From assembly GCA_036785705.1 (NCBI GenBank), contig JAWUZG010000001.1:3224001-3288000 (forward strand): a stretch of 64,000 bases of DNA, in the 5' to 3' direction. The notes beneath the pieces are model-generated. The model did no database searches. It saw only the letters and a list, made by a program, of their open reading frames with translations, and was not told the origin of the DNA. The translations under genes and the position numbers were made by a program. The stretch comes from Acanthornis magna (Eukaryota; Chordata; Aves; Passeriformes; Acanthizidae). Below are positions 47,771 to 60,149 of this stretch, one piece after another (position 1 is the first letter of the stretch; every line of letters starts with the position of its first letter).

Positions 47771-50700
47771 CGTGATTCACTTCCTGGCTTTCTCACAAAA
47801 CCCCATTATGACCTTGGGCAAACTGACAGAGGCAGAAAAGAAATGTGACTGTCCAGTCCAACCTCCTGTTTATCACAGGTCATTGCTTCTGCCTGCTTTA
47901 CCCCCAAACAACATTTGGATTGGAGCTTTGGTTGAACTAAGGAGTTATCTAACCTTGTGATGGAAAAAAAAAAAAAATTAAAAGAAAAGATGCCACAGTG
48001 TGATCCATTCTCCCTGCAGTCAGGACTTGTGGTTTATTTCTGCTTTGAACTAACCTGACTTCCAGGCAGGGTACCGGAGCTGCCTTTTTGTGGGCTCAGG
48101 TAGACCTTTCAGTATTTCAGTGACTTACAGGTAATATGGGGCTGATCACTGGGTTTTTTCACTATGTTTTATTTGTGTTGTCTCTGCACACCACAAGCTC
48201 TACAGGGAAAATTTGGCTCTCACTCCCCTTGCACAACAGCTTTCACTGGACTTGTCCTTGATGCAGGATGATTGATAAGGGATTGATTGTTTGAGGTGCA
48301 GCATCTAAGTCACAAGAGTGAGAAAGGACATTAAAAAAAAAAAAAGCAATAAACCCCAAAAATCTCTGTCTGAGGGAGGATCCTTCAGTTTTCTCTTTGC
48401 CGTGAGAGCACCGAGCTGTCGGCAGAGGGCAATGGCAGCTCACAGCTTGAAGCTCCCCGGAGCTGCGCCAGGCCGGTGCTGCCAGCCTTGTTTTTCCCCT
48501 GGGCTGCTCCCAGGGAATGAGCCCTTGGTTTATTCCGAACAGCACGGAGAGAAAGTACCCCCGGGAGCCCCGCAAGCCAAGGGTCTAAGCTCTCTTCGTC
48601 TATTTTCCCTGCCTTTGCATACTCACCGATCACCTTGGAGGACCAGTTGCAATCTGATTCAAGACAGACAACTTGGTACCAAATTCCAGGGAGATCTTTG
48701 GAAGCAAGGGGAGACCCTGTTCTGCTTTAAGGAATACAGCTGTGAGAAATACAGGTGTGTCTGAGGAGCTGGACCATTCAGCTGAGCAGAGTTTGGGAAA
48801 GCCTGGCTGTTCTGGCTTTCCTGGGGAGTCTTAATTTTAGATCCAAACGTGTAGATTGTGTAAGAGGTTCTGAAGGGAACATGTGATTCAGAAAGACCTT
48901 CCAAGGAGACTGTGTCAGCAAGCCACAGTGAAGTGTGAGTGAAGTGTGACAATCGTGCCTTCATGCCTCAGGTTTTCAAGAATAGGATCCAGAGGATGGG
49001 TCTCCCCACCAGAGTTCAGCCAGCCAGAATCTCAGTGCTGCCTATCCCACCCACCTTAACAAGTGAACTAAGTGGCATCATCTCGTCTCTCCGTGACTCA
49101 GTTTCCCCAGCTGTAAAGGAAGTTCTAAAGTTCTGCGTGACACACGAAAAGCAGTGGATGATAAGAATTAATCAACTGTGCTACTCACAGCTTGGTGATG
49201 AATTAATGTGCTTGTCACTGCTGGCCCAGAGTCTGCTGGGCAGAAAAAAAACTGCTGAAGGTGTTAGTCCAGATGGACTGTAAATGCCAAGACATAGCAG
49301 GAGCTCTTGAAAAATAAAAATATTCTCTCAAGTCCTCTCCCAGCAGGAACAATATTCCAATTGTAATGCAGATATCCTACGGAGTCATTCCATCCCTCCG
49401 GCCAGGTGAGCACTCTGCAAGAGTCTGTGAAGGTAATCATTACAGTATTGTAAATATGAACAAATACAAATGCCAGGTGTCTCTATCTGAGCTTCAGTTT
49501 TATTCCTGGCTTCATGAAAAATAAGAGAGAATGACCACCTATCATGATAATTTTAATAATATTTGGTATTTCAGGGAACACTGGGTTTCAGCTGATTCTC
49601 CCCAAGTTCCCATACTGTAGAAGAAGGATGGGGAGCACAGCCATTGTTCAAAGCCACCACAGTGAGGGAAATCTACAACTTCAAACACCAAAAGATCCAG
49701 TATAGTGGGCTGTGCTGGAGCAGCAGAGGAATTCAAACAAACAACATTGAACGGCCAGCTCTGGAATGCAGTGAACGTGGCCAGGTCAACAAGAACACCG
49801 ATAAGGTGCCAAGTGGGGTCCAGCCCAGGCCAGACCTGCAGAGCCCATGGCAATGGGGTACAGGTTATGTCAGCTTTGTGCCCGGCAGCTTCTGGACAAC
49901 TCTCACCAGTGGACTGAGTGGAAGATGTAATTTAACTGCTTTGCCAGTTTTCATTACAAAGACTCCACTCAGACCAGTCAGTCGTGATTCAACACCTTTT
50001 CCACCAGACAGCCTCAGTCCTGCTGTGCAGGTGTGCTCCCACAGAGCTGGGACAGAGGTAACCTGTGCTCTTGGCTTTGTTTTCCTCTCTGCCACTTCTG
50101 AGCTTTCTCTGACTGGGAGAAGCTGGTTCAGGCAGGAGCCATTTCAGACTATGGCCATCTGTAACCACAGATATTGAGCCACCACCAGTAATATCCCTAA
50201 AAGCAAACAACTGAAACTTTGGAACAAAAAGCAAATGTTACCTCAGCGCGATAAGTAGCAAAAACAACAGACCTGGCAAGACAGCATTTTAAGCCAAAAA
50301 TGTGCTAAATAAATACTTTTGCAGCCTATTCTGAATCTGTTCTTCAAAGAAGTTAAAGTGTTGGTTTTAGGAAAAAAAGTACAGAACATAAGTTTTAAGC
50401 AAAGTTATTTTTTTCTTCTTAATTACAAACAAATTTTAAAAGGTTTAAATGAAAGTTTATGCAAGCATTTCCATATAAATAAAAAAAAACACCCCAAAAC
50501 AAAACAGTCTTTCATGTGGACAGAGAGTTCCTGTTAAGGTGGTGGCTGGTTGCATGGAGGATACAAAAATAGCTGGTAATATGAGTGTGTATGGGATGCC
50601 ATTAAGAAATCAAGTGCTAATGAGACTGCTCAGGACTGAATCACGACTGCCTGTGGCTATTCCATGACAGCTCTTCCAGGAGGTGTCTCCAGCAGCCATG

Positions 50701-53599
50701 AGTCAGATCCCTGCCTCTGCAGGAAACTCCCTACAGAGAAGCTGGCAGGTATGTCCTTAAAGGCAAAGGAACCACGGTCTTCCCAGGCTTTAGCTCTTCC
50801 GACTGCAAGAACAGGTCACAGAGGCAGCTTGGAGTGAGCATGGATAACAGCAGCCTGAGAGGTCTCTGTGCACTGGCACAAGCAGGAGCAAGCAGCATTG
50901 CAAAGGTACAACAGATGGCTGTGAGCCAGGTGTGTTCCTGTTGGTCCTTGAACTGATGCTGGCTCTGACACTCTTGTGATCTTGAACACAGGCCTAGAGG
51001 ACAGACTCTCACTGCCTGAATTAAAATCTTGCCCTCGGTTACCCTAGGCAAGGTTAATGACTATAATTTATTAAAAGGTCTATAATGACTTGTTAAATGA
51101 TGTTGAAAATGGTAGTCGCATGAAAACAAGTTACAAAGTGTCCTGACAAACAAAAGGTTTGCACTGTACTTGCTTTCAAATGGAACATAGCAGTTAAAAG
51201 TCACCCATTTGTCACTTTTGGGGGGCCAAGAACAATGTATTAACTATTTACATTTGCATCTACCATACACACACGGGTGCCCTGTACAGTTCTGTTTGTT
51301 GGTACCTTAAATGCAACTGTGTGATGGTTTTGTTCCCATGATCTGCGTGCCACAAACTTCACAAGACAGCACCTACAGCAGAGTCTGCATGGAAAGCACC
51401 AAGTGAACCCACTGTGAACCACCTCTCTCATGGCTGTGTCCCTCTAGCAATGTGCTCCCAGTGAAGCAGCACCCTTCCTTGTGAGAGCCAGGAAAGTATC
51501 CATAGGCAGTACCTCCCAAGAGGCAGGGCTGGCAAGAGAGGAAGGGATTAATGCACAGGTCAACCTCACCTCTTCTGTCTGTACTGATGTTATTCATAAA
51601 ACACTTTCACAGCTATTAAAGAAAAACTTGGTATTACAGACTGGAAATGTTTCTTTGGTATTTAGCATTTGCAAGAGACCCTGCATGGCTGGAACTGAAA
51701 AAAGCCTCCAACGTTCAAACTATTTTCTCCTGTTCCCAGGGTCATTCTCTCTCACAACTCTGTTGCAAATCTCCTGATATCCGGTGTCTGAAGCTCAGGT
51801 CGCCAGCCAAAAATGATATCCAAGCCCAGAGCTAATTGTCTAAGCTCCTTCTATAGTTATAAAGAGGAAGAAAAGCTTCAAAAGATCAAAACCCCTGAAA
51901 TGCTGGGAAGCACAGAGCTGCCTACCCATAGCTAGTAGGGAACGGATGTCTCAGAGCACTTGACCTTCATCAGGAAACTACTCAGGAGCTGGAGCCTGAC
52001 ACGTTGTCCTGAGCATAGGAATATTTTCAAGAGTAGAACCAGGAGACTGTTAAAATCCGCAGAAGTTTTTACAATAATTTTTTTCGTGTTATTTGCACTT
52101 TTATGTAGTGACTTTGCACTTATTTAAGGGCCTGAATATTGCTCTTATCTTGATATAAGGATCATTTGGATACTTTTTATTTCCCCTAAGTTGGGAAGGT
52201 CTCTCCCACTCCAGTTTGAGGGGTGCACACATTACTGATGTCCTGACCTCAGAACAGACCTGTTAGTGCAAGATCTGTTACTGGTTGTCCCACTGCCTCT
52301 GCCATCTGTCTTTGCACAGCATCAAGGAAGAAAAGGGAAAAAAAACCAGCACTAACAAATGTGCTCTCATTCCTCACTTTCAAGGGTGAGATTTCCTTTT
52401 TATGGAGAGATCTCTCGAATTATTTACTATTGGACCCTGATATTTTTAATGGTACTTTATTCCACCAAAAGAACAAGTTATTCTGTAAAAAAGCCAGTTC
52501 TTTGCCTCTGCCAGCTGCATGCAAGTACAAAATTACAAAGCACTCACTTAGATGAAGTGAATACTTCATTAAACAATTAAGCAATAAGGCACAACAAAGG
52601 CTGTGGTTTCCAGGCCTTGTTCTGTAATTGTATCCTGGAGCATTAGCAGAACCAGTGCTCAAACACAGGGTTGCCATTTAGGTTAGGATTATCCTCTAAT
52701 AGCCTTGTCCTGTGGGATTAGGGGATTGCCACTATGGGGAATTATTTTATCCATCGATGGCGATATAAAATACATTATTTGTCCCTGAAGATCTGGAGGT
52801 GAAGATTTCCATCCCTCTTTCCTCCTTTCATCTTCTTGTTGTAACACCTTGAGTAAAAGCTTTTATCTCTGCTTTCACTTTCTGACCCAATGAAGGGTAT
52901 CCCCCAGTCCAGGTTTTATGGAGGTAGAGTCATAGAACCCAAGTTCACAAAAAAATGTCCACAAATACTGTGGACACTCTGAGCCTGAGGGACACTGAGG
53001 ATGGAAAGTGTGTGAGCCACTCTGATGGACAAGGTTAAATTTGTGCTGAAATTTTCTGTTCACCTCCTACAGCACATGCAGCTCCTGAACTTCCATGGAA
53101 AACTGGGAGGCTCCTGAAGAGATAAGGCACAAGCAGGTTTCGATGGCTGATAAACAGAGACTGTTTGGATTGCAGATGAAATTTAAATGTCTAAAGTCCA
53201 TCTGCATTCTGCTACAGAAGTCTAAACCCCTTTCCTGATCTAGTAAAGGCCTGAATCAGCTCCTAATGAAATTACTGGGATTTGTTCCACTGACTTGAAG
53301 TTGACCCTGGGCAGAGCCCACAGCCCCACCAGGATCCCTTTCCAGAATATCCTGGATGACAATGGCGAGTCCTTCCCTCAGACATGATCTATGGGGAATC
53401 CCTCCATCCTGCTCTCCTCCTCCAGAAACCATTCAGTCCTGCTGAAACTGTAAAAACAGCTCAAATCCAAAATATAGCTTGCTGTATCACAGGACACCCT
53501 GTCCTTGGGAACTGGAATTAAGATCATCCAGGCACACATCATGGGCCAATGAAATACCATTAGAAGAATTAACTTTCAGTTCTAAGAGAAATCAAACCA

Positions 53600-53670
53600 G
53601 AAATTTAAGAAAAAAGAAAAAATAAAAAGAAAAAAAAAGAAAAACAAAGGGAAGAAAAAGAAAAAACGCA
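53600..53670. repeat. A/G-rich low-complexity sequence
   Basis: About 70 bases almost purely A and G (AAAAAGAAAA-type). The minus-strand frame across it is a Phe/Leu-rich artefact. Confidence 0.75.
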
Positions 53671-55175
53671 AACCACAAAACCCCACAGCAATTTAAAAAG
53701 ACAGGTTTATTTCCAAGTACATGTATTTTGTGCTCTCTTGGAATAAATAATTTTCTATATTTCTTTGATTCTAGTTGCACTTCTCCCATTTGGAAACAAT
53801 ACGATTAATATTTAATTCAATTCAGTGACATATGTCTCCATTCCCCACAGGAAAATAAGTTGCATTAATTTCAAACTCACTGACACTGGAAAATAACCAG
53901 TTGTTTATACTCATTGGGATGCATGGGAGAACAAGTTTATCATTAAATGTCAGAAAACATATGTTTTAAATAGCAGAAGCCAAGGACGAGCTATTAAAAT
54001 CAGGCCACTTTTACCCAGATACTGCAACACCAGTAGAAAGCTGTCCCACCCCACTCTAAACAAAACACAGGAAAAGGGAAGTATTTGCTCTCTGAGTAGG
54101 ATCTGCTGAAGGAAAAGATGAAAGATTAGATCTAATGGAGGATTTTAGGAGCTGAAACTAGAATTTAAATGAAAGTGAGGTACTGAGTGCCAAAAATACA
54201 CCCCAGCTACCCTTTCTCTCCCCCCAGGTGAACTGCAGACAAAGCCTGGAGGCAGCACAACTCATTAGGGAACTTCTTCTTCCTCTGCAGCCTTCTCCTT
54301 GTACCTGCAAATCTTGTCTTACCAGTGAGATGCACAGAGACCAAAGTAAGGAGAGGAGAGAAATTAGGTCTGACTTCCTAGACAACTCACTAGTATGGCT
54401 ATGAGATCAGGCATGGAAGAGGGACATGGCTTCATGGAGAGAGAAGGCAGGAGGAAACTGCAGGAGGAAACCACAAAGCCAGTAGGGAGAGTTCTGGGGA
54501 AAGAGGTCCCAAAGCACGGGTGGGGTGGTGGTGATGGCAGAGGAGGCAGAAGGGATTGGGGACAGCGAGCTGAAGAGGGAAGGGGCAGCAGGGAATCTGG
54601 GTATCCAGAGGGCAAAAGGAAGACTGTGGAGGTTGGCTGGAGAGAAGTTAATAACAACAGCTCACAATGCCTCCAGCTCTGCTTCTGTGCAGGGAAAGAA
54701 CTGTGCTGCCCACAGCAGCCTCAAGGCCATTTCTCAATTAATTTATAACATAACCTGGAAATTAAATATTCTTTTGGCTTAATCACAAACGGGGCTCTTT
54801 AGGTGCTCCTAAAGAGTACCAAATAGATACTGTCTCTGCTTTCCACAGATCCTATCTCAACCATTTTTTAAAGCAAGTGACGGTATCTCAAGTACTTGTC
54901 TAGGAAGTGTCCATCTAGGAGACTCTGTTGTCTCTGAACCACCAGACTGTTCAAACTCATCTCTCACTTTCCATATGTGTACCCTGATCACCCAGGGGAG
55001 GGATGGAAGTTGTTCTCTGCATCTCAGAGATATTCCTGTCCCTGCAGCAGTGGGTCTGGTTTCTGATCTCTGTCTCCCTCAACTTTAAGACTGGTTTTGT
55101 CCCACAGCAATCCAAACCAAATGCGAAAACATCTGGGTGAAAAAAAAAGATACAAGCACCTACCCAAAATTATCA

Positions 55176-55860
55176 CTGAATCATAGAACAGCCCAGGTTG
55201 GAAGTGACCTCAAAATATCACCTGGTCCAGTCTTTCATGGAGAAGGCAGCCTTGATGGGATTATCTAGCACCCTGTCCAGCCCTCCAGCTCTACCTGATT
55301 CCCTGGGGAGGTTGTTCCGGTGAGTGACTGTTCTCACCATAAAAAACATATTTAATAAAAAGATGAAACCTCTCCTTGAGCAATTTGTACCCATTGCCAC
55401 TTGTCTTCTCCATGTGGCTCCTTGAGAAGAGAGAGCCTCCACTCTCTTTGTAGTAACCCTTTAAGGGCTGGAATACTGTGATAAGGACCCCCCAAAGTCT
55501 TCTCTAGGGAGAAAAGACCTAATCTATTCTGTCTTTCCTCACAGGGCAGGTTTGATCATATTGGTGGCCCTTCTTTGAACCCTCTCCAGTCTGACTGTGT
55601 CTTGAATTCCATAGACCAGGACCAAACACAGTACTCCAGGTGTGGCCTGGCCTCTAATGGGTTCTTAGGTTATATTGTCCCAGGTGCAGGACTTTGTCTC
55701 TTGTCTCATTAAATAAACCTCCTATAGTTCCTGCTAGTCCACTCTCCCAGCCCATCCAGGTGTCTCTGTCAGATCACTGTCACTTCTCACATGTCCACCT
55801 CACCACCCAGTTTAGTGTCATCAGCAAACTTGGGGAAGGAGTTTTCAATCTTGTCTTGTT
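55176..55860 (-). mobile_element. CR1 LINE fragment, about 685 bases
   Basis: The + strand runs through reversed CR1 landmarks in order: AATCATAGAACAGCCCAGGT, the CCTGGGGAGGTTGTTCC block, TGAACCCTCTCCAGTCTGAC, the CACAGTACTCCAGGTGTGGC block, GTGCAGGACTTTG, and CAGTTTAGTGTCATCAGCAA at the right end. It is moderately diverged and 5'-truncated. Confidence 0.9.
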
Positions 55861-58699
55861 TGTTATAAGCTGTTTCACTATGCAAACCTGCCTGACCACA
55901 AAACAAAAGCCACAGAGTTGGCAGGAGGGAGGCAACAATGACATCTGGGCCAGGATATCTGACTGCTGCTGAGTCACAGGCAAAGCCCCAAGTTTTGGTT
56001 ACTGTAAGTTTATCTCATTGCTTGGAAATGCGTTGTGCCAGCTGGGCACTGAAAAGCAAGGAGTGCTGCAACACTGAAGCCTTCCTTTGGCTCTGGCTTT
56101 AAGTGCCCTGCCAAAAAAAGGAAGTGGTCAATCACAAGGAAAAGTTGTATGAATCAGTCCCGAAGCACAGTTCATGTGGGATTACTGACTGTAAACAATA
56201 ACAGCAACTGTGCACTGCCTGCACTACTGTTGGTACAGTACTTTGTACAGTAAGCCATGCTCTTGTCTGGAGGTTTCCTATGGCCACTCTTATGCAAATA
56301 ACAAGTCATGATAATACCATGTTTATCACAACACTAAGTCAACCATAATGACTGTAAATGTAACCCAGCCTTCACTTTGGCTAAACCCTGTTTCTTTCAT
56401 GGTTATCTCATATCTCAGTGCATATTTATTTCCCTGTTTTGTCTGTTGCCTGTTCTTTTACTTTACATACAGTGCCTTGCACAAGGGGCTCTGAACTTTA
56501 ACTGTGGAGCTTTCTAAGCCTACTGAAATTCAAGTAAATAACAGATAGCTTCCCATCAGTCTATGTTTTCTTTCTGACTGCTCAGTTCTACCAATTCTTA
56601 TCAAATCCAGGCCACATACAGAGAAAAAGAAAAGACAGACCCAAAATGAAAACTATTTGTGGAAAAAGTCCAAAACAGGTGAATAAGATCCTCTTTGATC
56701 ACAGCTGCTTAGTTCAGTGCGTCTACGCTCAGCTATTTGCAGTAGCAAATACAATAAACACATTCTGTAAGTAGAAACATGAATTTTGGCCTGTAACACA
56801 AGGCAAAGGAGACAGATTGGCAAGAGGAGTATTATAAACATGGGCTTGTTCTCATGGCTCTGTTTTGGGCAGCATTACCAGTGTACTGACACTGACAGCT
56901 GGACGTGTCAGCCTCCACTGATGCTGGAGTATGATAGAAGAAATTAGAAACGCACATAAAATACTGTTTTGCTACATTAAGTAGCAACCAGAAATGTCAG
57001 TATCACATGTTAATTAATGATTAATGCTGGAGGAGGGAGATGCATACCTCACATATTTTTAAACTGGTACAACAAGTTTTCACCAAGCAGAGGAGGGAAG
57101 TTCTCTATAATACATAGTAATGTGCTGTGTACTTGGAACTGTGCTCCATAAATTTCCCCACCTTCAGGACAGAATGTGTCAACACACAGTTGATCTCCTA
57201 GAATAAACTCGGTGCTAGGATTAGCAATCAGTAATGTTGAAGAACGAGGAAAGAGGGGAAAAACATACAAATGATGATCAAAAGGACAAAAAACTCTTCT
57301 GGAGACACCTGAGTAGAAAAATGTCAACAGGGCACATTTCTAATGTAAGACTACATCTGATATTACAAGGTGATGAGAGTAAATCAAGAAATAAAGAAAG
57401 TAATACTGTGGAGCTGATAAAGCCCTGGACTGTAAAATCTTCCTCAGTGTGATGTCCTACTTAGTAAGGAGAGCTTTAGCTCAGGCAGGGTGAGTTAGCA
57501 TATAATACACTGTAAAAATACTACACTGAAGTTACCTAACATTCCACCATGATGAATCTCAAAGCACTCTGCATCTGTGTATTGATGTTCCCACACTGGA
57601 AATCGGTAAAGTACACACTTGCCTTTAAGTATATTCTTGAATTAAATGTTCCCAGAACAGAGATGCTCTCCTTAGCCAGGATGGCCATGCTGCATAAATC
57701 CAGTAGACACCACTCCCACTTCGTTCCTTGATGAAATAAGGCACTTTCCTCTCCTGTGCTGTTGTGTAACAGTTGTTACACAGGACAGGCATATGATCCT
57801 GTACCAAGTTGTTGCCAGAGCCAAGAATAAAAGAGAAGGGTGGTATTCATTTAGCCTAACATCAGCAAGCTCCAAACTGGGCCCCCAGTCAAGAGAGACA
57901 CGTAGGACTCTGGTCAGGCTTCACCACTACAAGCACTAGAGACGTTTCCTCACAATATGATTCGTCCAGCCTGTCTTAAGCTGGTGGAAATTCCCTCTCT
58001 CTCTCTTGGCTATAGAATGACACAACATCTTAGATTAGGCATCAGCTTTAACATAACCAAAAATTATGTGAGGTAAATTTCTTTTTGGAATCTCAATCGT
58101 TCGCTTTCGTCCTTGACGCAGCTCTTGTAGCTTTGGAGAATGCTCAAAAGTTACAGACTGGACTGTAAAATCTTATCTTGTCCATCCCTCACTGATGCAC
58201 ATTGCACAGCTCCCCCTTCTCTATTCTGTTACACCATTTATTTGGGTAGGGTAACATTTTTTTGAAACATTTCCATCTTCCATACTTTGAGGTACTTCTT
58301 GCTTTAGGAATATTTTGGCCACCACAGCATGGGTGAAAAATAATGATTTCTGAGAGCAGCTTGAAATTTTTACAGTGCCATATAAGTCAAACTGTTAATT
58401 TGCTCGCTGCCATGGCCTTGCACAATGAAGGAGGGAGAGGACATGATCACCTGATAAATACTTGCGACTATGACAATATATGAGCAATAAATAAGAGTAC
58501 AAATAGGCAATATTTGTTATTGAGCTGCTAAGTATATGGGTGGCACAGATTAACAAGGCATGGAAACCTTTTTCCCACTGAGGAAGCAGACTCAGGCAGT
58601 TGTGTCAGTCTTCTTTTCTCTTCTTTTACCCTCACCATTTCCCAGTAGTTTAGTAGAGGGACAAGCCCCTCAGACACCAGATCCAATACAATTTATGCC
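55861..58699. other. Intergenic, nothing recognised
   Basis: AT-rich unique sequence, with no gene, RNA gene or repeat family recognised. Confidence 0.5.
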
Positions 58700-58882
58700 T
58701 CAGAATCACAGAATCATAGAACAGTCTGGGTTGGAAGGGGGCCATGAAGATCATCCAGTTCCACCCCACTGCGATGGGTAGGGAAGGCCACCTTCAACTA
58801 AACCATGTTGCTCAGAGCCCCATCCAGCCTGGCCTTGAACACTGTCAGGGATGGGGTAGCCACAACTTCCCAGGACATGATC
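58700..58882 (-). mobile_element. CR1 fragment, 3' part
   Basis: CAGAATCACAGAATCATAGA shows the octamer repeats intact, followed by GTCTGGGTTGGAAGG and CCATCCAGCCTGGCCTTGAA. Reversed orientation, and one of the cleaner 3' ends in the window. It is truncated at about 58882. Confidence 0.9.
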
Positions 58883-59021
58883 GGGGCAGGCTTTACCTCA
58901 GGATTCTGAGGTAGCCAAAGGTGTCACTGTCCCCTCGCCCACTGTGCCCACCATGGCACCCAGCTCTGTGCCCTCACAGGGTGGCTGTGGAGACCCACGT
59001 CCCCCACACAGAAGGGAGACA

Positions 59022-59432
59022 CAAAATCACAGAGTAAGTCAGGTCGGAAGGGACCACAGTGGTCAAGCAGGGCCATCCCAGAGCACACACCCGACTGTGT
59101 CCACATGGTTCTGGAGTATCTCTGGTGAGGGAGACTCCATACCCTCTCTGGGCAACCTATTTCAGGGCTCAGTCTCTGCACAGGCCAGAAATTCTTCTTC
59201 ATGTTCAGGCAGAACTTGCTGGGCATCAGTTTTTGCCCTTTGCCTCTTGTCCTAGTGGGTGGCACCACCGAGCAGAGCCAGCTCCATCCTCTGACACCCT
59301 CCCTTTAGATACTCATAGCCATTAATGACGTCCCCTCTCAGTCACCTCTTCCCGAGGCTCATCAGGCCCATCTCTCTCAAGTCTTCCTCGCAAGTGAGAT
59401 TATCCAGACCCTTGACAAACTTCGTAGCGCCA
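59022..59432 (-). mobile_element. CR1 fragment ending at the PROSER2-candidate CpG island
   Basis: Reversed CR1: ACAAAATCACAGAGTAAGTC, GTCGGAAGGGACCACAGTGG, GGGCAACCTATTTCAGGG, a TTCTTCTTCATGTTCAGGCA block and CAGACCCTTGACAAACTTCG. It has a different 3' subfamily sequence from its left neighbour and the same orientation. It stops immediately before the GC-rich promoter region. Confidence 0.9.
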
Positions 59433-59599
59433 ACACAGCAGGGCCCGCTCCTCGAGCAGTGCAGCCGCTCAGCCGCGGCCGCACAGCAGCTGTGCCTCGG
59501 CAGAGAGCACCCCCTCCCTCACGCCCTGCCCCGAGCGCCGGGACAAAGGCGGCGGTCCCGCCTGGGCGAGGCGGAGCCGGGCCGGGCTGAGCCACCGCC

Positions 59600-59758
59600 C
59601 GGCCGCTTTATCCGCCCGCCGTGGGTGGCGGCCGGCGCAGTGCGCATGAGTTCGGGCTGGCGGCTCGGCGGAGCCCGCGGCGCTGCTCCGGCCACCTGCC
59701 CGTTCTCCGCCCGGGTTCGTTCCGCCCTCGGCCGGGAGAGGCGCGGACCCCAAAGCCG
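59600..59758 (+). other. PROSER2: First-exon candidate of PROSER2 (assigned by synteny)
   Basis: The exon ends in CAAAGCCG followed by GTGAGT, a near-perfect donor, inside the CpG island. The 5' end is not readable; 59600 is an estimate. An ATG at 59646 opens a frame of 37 codons that runs through the donor (Arg/Ala-rich, MSSGWRLGGARGAAP...). It may be an upstream frame, an alternative N-terminus or chance. PROSER2 (proline and serine rich 2) follows ECHDC3 on the same strand in mammals. None of its conserved protein is visible here, so the name rests on gene order alone. Confidence 0.45.
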
Positions 59759-60077
59759 GTGAGTGCCGCCCTCTCCTCGGGGGGCTCTCCTTGCTCTGTA
59801 CGGGACCCCGGTTCAGGGGGTCTTCGCTCCCCCCGGGCTTGGCTCCGCCGGCGTGAGGGGACGAGCTCGCGCCGCGCCGCTCCGCCTGCCCCCGGCTCGG
59901 TGTCGCGGCGGGGAGAGGCCGCGGAGCTGCGCGTCCCTGTGAGCCTGCCACGGGAATGGCTCGGCGTTGCTCTTATTACTCACTAATGGATTTTTAATTA
60001 TTCTTCCCTCCTGTTCCAAGAGCAGCGGCGGGCGGGACGGCGGTGCTCCGTGCGCTGCGCGGGCTCTGGGTGGCGGG

Positions 60078-60149
60078 CGGGACCGGGGACAGGGACCGGG
60101 GACAGGGAGCGGGGACAGGGAGCGGGGACAGGGACCGGGGACAGGCACC
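60078..60149 (+). repeat. 13-base G-rich minisatellite
   Basis: About five tandem copies of a 13-base unit, AGGGACCGGGGAC or the variant AGGGAGCGGGGAC. The G-rich strand is the + strand, so the transcript carries the G runs. Runs of three and four G recur regularly, which allows G-quadruplex formation. Confidence 0.9.

Larger units (their letters stand above)
43426..55174. other. Long intergenic stretch, no gene recognised
   Basis: About 11.7 kb with only short random open frames. It contains overlapping AT palindromes at 44375-44398, an A/C-rich low-complexity piece at 47710-47770, and A runs at 47964-47977 and 48333-48345. A slightly CpG-enriched stretch lies at about 48400-48620 and an A/G-rich piece at 53600-53670. 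No exon series, RNA gene or clear mobile element was found. Confidence 0.45.

Noticed and set aside
48318..48764. A 148-codon + strand open frame
   Set aside because: No domain, begins in an A run, low-complexity start. The patch is instead noted as a possible noncoding exon.
49644..50177. A 177-codon + strand open frame
   Set aside because: The longest frame in the 43-55 kb stretch, but with no recognisable motif, no splice context and ordinary base composition. It overlaps long minus-strand frames, so chance is the likelier reading.
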